A stretch of DNA of 64,000 bases from Clostridiaceae bacterium (GTDB taxonomy: Bacteria; Bacillota; Clostridia; Peptostreptococcales; Peptostreptococcaceae), in assembly GCA_902362365.1 (NCBI GenBank), contig CABIVQ010000005.1, positions 30,704 through 94,703 of the forward strand, given 5' to 3'. Shown here in pieces: positions 60,320 through 64,000 of the stretch; within the stretch, counting starts at the first letter, position 1, and every line of letters starts with the position of its first letter. Position numbers and translations under genes: made by a program. The notes beneath the pieces were generated by a model that did no database searches, was not told the origin of the DNA, and worked only from the letters and a program-made list of their open reading frames with translations.

Positions 60320-61921
60320 TCAATTCATAGATCTTTTTGCAATATTAGCGCAATGATCTGAAACTCTTTCTAGATTACTTATTAAATCTATGTATAAAAT
60401 ACCAGAATCTATGCTACATTTTTCATTATTCAATCTATAAATATGATTTATACGAATTGATTTTTCAATTCGATTTACTTCCTCTTCTCTTTCAAGTATC
60501 TGCTTAGCTAAAACATGATTTTTTTCATTAATTAATTTTAAAGCTCCCTCATAATTCTGAATTACCATCTTATACATTTCATTGACTTCAGCAATACCTT
60601 CACTAGACAAGTCTAAATCATTCTCAATTGCTGTAGTAGCTAATTCTGCGATATTTTCTGAATGATCTCCTATTCTTTCTATATCATTTACAGTATTAAA
60701 TAGAACATCTACCGATTCTACTAAATTATCTGGTAAAGATGTTTTAGATAAATTCAAAAGATAATTTAATATACTTTTTTGTAAAATATTTATTGTTTCT
60801 TCAGTTTCAAATGCTATTTTAGCACTTTTTTCTGATTTGTTAATAAAACCATCCATAGAACTTGATAAACATTTCTTTGCGATATTTCCCATTCTCAAGA
60901 TTTCTTTAATTGTATTTCCTAAAGCTATTGATGGTGTTTCTAACATTCTCTCGTCTAAATACTTTGTAGCTTTATCATCATTTTCATCATTATTATCTGG
61001 AACTAATTTTATAGCTAATTTTACTATATACTTAGAAAACGGCAATAGTATAGCAACATTTATTAAATTAAATAGTGTATGTGCATTTGCTATTTGTCTA
61101 GCAGCATCTGTAGGATCTATTTGTGTAACAATATATGTTATAGGTCTATTTAATATTAATAAAAATAAAATACTTCCTATTACGTTAAATAATAAATGCA
61201 TTATTGCAGCTCTCTTAGCATTTCTACTTGCTCCTATACTTGATAACAATGAAGTTACACAAGTACCAATGTTATCTCCATAAAGTATTGGTAATGCCGA
61301 AGATAATGGAATTAAACCTTGTGTCGCTAATGCAATTAACATCCCCATTGATGCACTTGAACTTTGTACGATTCCTGTTATTGCAAATCCTAATAATAAT
61401 CCTAGTATTGGTCTATGTCCAAAACTTACTAATGCATCTGTAAAACCTTTATATTCTGCTAATGGTTTTACAGCATCTTTCATAAATTCCATTCCTGTAA
61501 ATAATATACCAAATCCTAATAATATTTGAGCAATATTTTTTACACTTGTTTTAGATGAAAAAAGATATAAAATAATACCTATTCCTAGAGCTATTGGTGC
61601 TAAACCTTCTAAATTAAAACTAACTAATTGAGCAGTTACAGTTGTCCCAATATTAGCACCCATAATAACCCCAATAGCTTGATTTAATGTCATAATTCCC
61701 GCATTTACAAATCCAACAACCATTACTGTAGTTGCGCTAGAACTTTGAATAATTGCAGTAACAACCGTTCCTACTAAAACACCCATTACTACATTACTAG
61801 TCAATAGTTCTATTATTCTCTTTAATCTATCCCCTGCTGAATTCTGCAATCCTTGAGCCATAATATTCATTCCATACAAAAATAGGCCCAAGCCTCCTAA
61901 AATACTTATTGCAATACTCAA
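60320..61921 (-). CDS. Na+/phosphate cotransporter family protein with PhoU-like C-domain
   Basis: The 533-aa protein starts at TTG 61921 behind AAAGGAGG. It has two inverted QSSSA repeats (AIIQSSSATTVMVVGFVNAG and GIVQSSSASMGMLIALATQG) that form the substrate path of PF02690 carriers, GANIGTTVTAQL and GDNIGTCVTSLL motifs, about nine helices, then a helical PhoU-type domain from about residue 340. Bacterial members import phosphate with Na+ and the PhoU part may regulate it. Confidence 0.93.
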   Translation of the reverse strand: MSIAISILGGLGLFLYGMNIMAQGLQNSAGDRLKRIIELLTSNVVMGVLVGTVVTAIIQSSSATTVMVVGFVNAGIMTLNQAIGVIMGANIGTTVTAQLVSFNLEGLAPIALGIGIILYLFSSKTSVKNIAQILLGFGILFTGMEFMKDAVKPLAEYKGFTDALVSFGHRPILGLLLGFAITGIVQSSSASMGMLIALATQGLIPLSSALPILYGDNIGTCVTSLLSSIGASRNAKRAAIMHLLFNVIGSILFLLILNRPITYIVTQIDPTDAARQIANAHTLFNLINVAILLPFSKYIVKLAIKLVPDNNDENDDKATKYLDERMLETPSIALGNTIKEILRMGNIAKKCLSSSMDGFINKSEKSAKIAFETEETINILQKSILNYLLNLSKTSLPDNLVESVDVLFNTVNDIERIGDHSENIAELATTAIENDLDLSSEGIAEVNEMYKMVIQNYEGALKLINEKNHVLAKQILEREEEVNRIEKSIRINHIYRLNNEKCSIDSGILYIDLISNLERVSDHCANIAKRSMN

Positions 61922-62089
61922 AACTTTTCCTCCTTTTGTCCAAAATAAACATGAATCTACCTAAATATATGATTATCTATTTTGGTATTAATAATTCATA
62001 AAATATAATTGCCTTTTATTTTAGAATACTAAACTGAAATTTAGGTTAAATTATTACTATATTAAATTAACTTTATATAGGAGGAAAAT

Positions 62090-62284
62090 ATGAGTTTAGA
62101 TAAACATAAAAGAGATGATAGTAAAACTAGATATAATAGAAATGATAAAAAAAATCCTAATTTTAAATTAGAACTAGGTGAAGAACTTAACTTAGAACCA
62201 AGATTAAGACCATCAAAAACAGGTTCAGTTAGTCAAAATACTGCTAGACCTATAAGTACTCATAAAAAACATCAAGATCATTAA
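62090..62284 (+). CDS. Small basic, likely disordered 64-aa protein
   Basis: The product is rich in Lys, Asp, Asn and His (MSLDKHKRDDSKTRYNRNDK, KHQDH at the end) with little hydrophobic content, and is likely disordered. AGGAGG at good spacing and a following terminator support it as real. Similar small proteins exist in Clostridia without known role; a spore or nucleic-acid-binding role is possible. Confidence 0.6.
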   Translation: MSLDKHKRDDSKTRYNRNDKKNPNFKLELGEELNLEPRLRPSKTGSVSQNTARPISTHKKHQDH

Positions 62285-62317
62285 TATTAATGGTAATATA
62301 ATAATATAGCTTATTAC

Positions 62318-62351
62318 AAAAGTCAGTTAATATTTAAAACTGACTTTTTAT
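62318..62351 (+). terminator. Terminator after small basic protein gene
   Basis: AAAAGTCAGTT pairs with AACTGACTTTTT, then ATTATT. The remainder of 62352-62560 shows no gene or clear signal. Confidence 0.85.
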
Positions 62352-62560
62352 TATTCATTTTTGTTACTTTAAATATCTAATAATCACTTATATAATATCA
62401 AGCCCAATTCTCTTTCTACTATTAATAAATTGTCTACTTCTCTAACAATTTTTAATGTAACTTTATTTCAACTTATATTTTACCTCTATAATTTATTCCA
62501 TAAAGTTATTTAACTAACCTTCATAAAATTGAAAAATTTTTAAACAATACAAATAAAATT

Positions 62561-62599
62561 AAAAGGCCTGTCTTTGATTTAATATCAAAACAGACCTTA
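62561..62599 (-). terminator. Terminator after YjiH-type gene
   Basis: AAGGTCTGTTTTGATATTAA and ATCAAAGACAGGCCTTTT form a long stem with T run on the minus strand. Confidence 0.88.
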
Positions 62600-62614
62600 T
62601 TTGCTTATTTTATA

Positions 62615-63808
62615 TTAAGATAATAACATATAAATAAAGTGAGCTGACATACCTGCACAAATTCCACCTATAGTGTGAGCAATTATAGCTTTACTAGTTA
62701 AAGCTCTTGAATTTAATGCATCCATCATACCAACATGAGTACTTAAGTAACCACTCCAACACATACCCATAGCTGTAAATACTGCTATATCATTTGGAGT
62801 TATAACACCATCTGTTATAAATTGAGGTACTAATGACATTGCTGCCCCAACAGCTCCAAGGGAAGTAATAGGGAAAGCTATAGCTTCTGGTGATGTAAAT
62901 CCAAATAACGGTTCTAAAATAAATCTAAGCTTTTCACCTATAATAGGAAGTAATGCAATCCCCTCATAAGCAGCACCTGTATAAACCTGTGCACCAGTAT
63001 TAGGATCTGTTGATGGGCCAAACGTAAGTAGCATTACCATAGTACAAACTACTAATACACCTGGAATTATTGCCATACCCATCTCCACTCCATTTTTTCC
63101 ACCTTCTAGCATTGCATCTAGTGCTCTTTGGAATGTATTACCTTCTCTAATTTCTCTATATTCAATTGAATCGTTCAAATTATTTTTAGCTTTATTTTTT
63201 CTAGAATCGTAGCCATAGTACTTTTTAGTAAAATGTAACATTATTCTAACACTTATAACACTTCCTATAATTGCTCCTATATTACCTATGATTGCAGGCA
63301 ATACATATTCTTTTCCTTGAGATATCATAAAAGTTGTCAGTATTAGACCCATTCCAAAAGCAGTTCCTAAATTGCATAAAGCAGGAACCTCATGTTTTTT
63401 AAAGTATTTAGTAAAACTCTTATCCTTTGCAAAAGATATTATTGCTGGATTATCCGACAAATATGTAGCTACTGCTCCAGCTATACTTGCCCCTGGTAAT
63501 CCATATAAGGGTCTCATAAATACCGCGAATATTTTATTTATTAATGATATTACTCCAAATTCTGATAGTAAAGAACTTAGTGCTCCCGCTAAAACTGACA
63601 TTGCCATTATTAAAAACACTGTATTTAAAAGCAAGTCATGAGCAGTATTCATTATAACTTTAAACATTATTCCTGCACCCATAATACTTGCTGTATATCC
63701 AAATCCTATGGCCAAAATACCGATAAAAACAAATGTTTCTAGGCTAACAGCCTTAACACGTCTTTGAGAAATTTTTTCATCCATTCTTACGACTTTTTCA
63801 GCTTCCAT
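62615..63808 (-). CDS. YjiH-type nucleoside-recognition (Gate domain) membrane protein
   Basis: The 397-aa protein has about 9-10 helices and a Gate/nucleoside-recognition domain layout (GAGIMFKVIMNTAHDLLLNT, LPGASIAGAVATYLSDNPAI, GTAFGMGLILTTFMISQGKE, MGMCWSGYLSTHVGMMDALN). YjiH-type proteins are putative transporters of unknown substrate. AAAGGAGG precedes ATG 63808. Its 3' end has a strong terminator. Confidence 0.82.
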   Translation of the reverse strand: MEAEKVVRMDEKISQRRVKAVSLETFVFIGILAIGFGYTASIMGAGIMFKVIMNTAHDLLLNTVFLIMAMSVLAGALSSLLSEFGVISLINKIFAVFMRPLYGLPGASIAGAVATYLSDNPAIISFAKDKSFTKYFKKHEVPALCNLGTAFGMGLILTTFMISQGKEYVLPAIIGNIGAIIGSVISVRIMLHFTKKYYGYDSRKNKAKNNLNDSIEYREIREGNTFQRALDAMLEGGKNGVEMGMAIIPGVLVVCTMVMLLTFGPSTDPNTGAQVYTGAAYEGIALLPIIGEKLRFILEPLFGFTSPEAIAFPITSLGAVGAAMSLVPQFITDGVITPNDIAVFTAMGMCWSGYLSTHVGMMDALNSRALTSKAIIAHTIGGICAGMSAHFIYMLLS

Positions 63809-63930
63809 TTTTACCTCCTTTATTTAATTTTCGTTTTGTTAACTTATTTATATTTGAATCTCGACCCCGATAGGGATTATAATAGTTTCACCACAAAACA
63901 TATTCCCCCTATAGAAAGGAGTCGAGAAAA

Positions 63931-64000
63931 TTGAAACCTACGGTTAAATGCCCTGAATGTTATAACACAAATTTGTATAAGTTTGGTAAGGATAAGAATT
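63931..64000 (+). CDS. Partial insertion-sequence transposase (zinc-ribbon N-terminus)
   Basis: TTG 63931 follows AAAGGAG and begins KPTVKCPECYNTNLYKFGKD, the zinc-ribbon opening (CxxC, then YxxG-K) of IS1-, ISL3- or IS1595-type transposases. The gene runs off the right edge. Just upstream, GTCGAG near the start and CTCGAC at 63860 form an inverted pair, perhaps part of the element's end. The family cannot be settled from 23 residues. Confidence 0.6.
   Translation, partial: MKPTVKCPECYNTNLYKFGKDKN

Noticed and set aside
60837..61283. Plus-strand ORF of 148 aa in the Na/Pi transporter gene
   Set aside because: Hydrophobic antisense shadow of membrane helices.

Overview
The window is very AT-rich, uses GGAGG-type ribosome binding sites, has several TTG starts, and carries a spore small acid-soluble protein (SASP) gene. 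It also has an adenine riboswitch and a BirA-type biotin operator. Together these suggest a spore-forming low-GC Clostridia chromosome, most like Peptostreptococcaceae (Paeniclostridium, Paraclostridium or relatives). That placement is inference; no rRNA or tRNA was seen.

Layout. 1-6.4 kb: a complete type I restriction-modification (R-M) operon (hsdR, hsdM, hsdS, minus strand) followed by a PD-(D/E)XK-like nuclease gene that runs off the window. 6.4-14.8 kb: small accessory and decayed genes (kinase fragment, truncated lipoprotein, Mor-type activator, amidase broken by a TGA), an IS1595-type relic with passenger genes (82-aa membrane protein, Rpn nuclease, VanZ), and a DUF1659/DUF2922/YvrJ trio. 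14.8-19.1 kb: a creatininase/amidohydrolase/GPH-transporter operon divergent from an AraC regulator. 19.3-23.2 kb: two lipoproteins, a GIY-YIG protein and prfC. 23.3-36.7 kb: a defence island, all on the minus strand. It holds a second type I system (hsdM, hsdS, distant hsdR) with a DUF262/DUF1524 (GmrSD-like) protein, an unknown 151-aa protein and a dGTPase between hsdS and hsdR, and upstream an overlapping SIR2 + phospholipase-D-like gene pair. 36.8-42.6 kb: the early module of a prophage (DnaC-like, DnaD-like, RecT, YqaJ, antirepressor, Cro-like, repressor, ImmA) with no structural genes beside it.

43-52.4 kb mixes housekeeping genes (adenosine deaminase with its adenine riboswitch, gltS, DUF1540, MarR, SASP, HAD phosphatase) with small-gene cassettes that share one architecture: a TTCGCA-N12-TGCGAA element just upstream of the gene, a TTCGTAATATATTAATATTG-like element just after it, a hairpin, and in places GGCTNTGTTAGA terminal repeats. 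One cassette (50703-51570) is complete, with both inverted ends and an imperfect 8-bp target duplication. Transposase C-terminal relics beside two other cassettes tie them to an IS1595-like element. 52.4-64 kb: a GH13 amylase-type enzyme, Mrp ATPase, a biotin transporter operon under a BirA box, a frameshifted acyltransferase, a HEPN-motif protein, a Na/Pi transporter, a YjiH-type membrane protein and the start of an insertion-sequence transposase.

The strongest candidates for new biology are the passenger-gene cassette family and the SIR2-PLD pair, which lies between duplicated prophage remnants. The extended type I R-M operon comes next.
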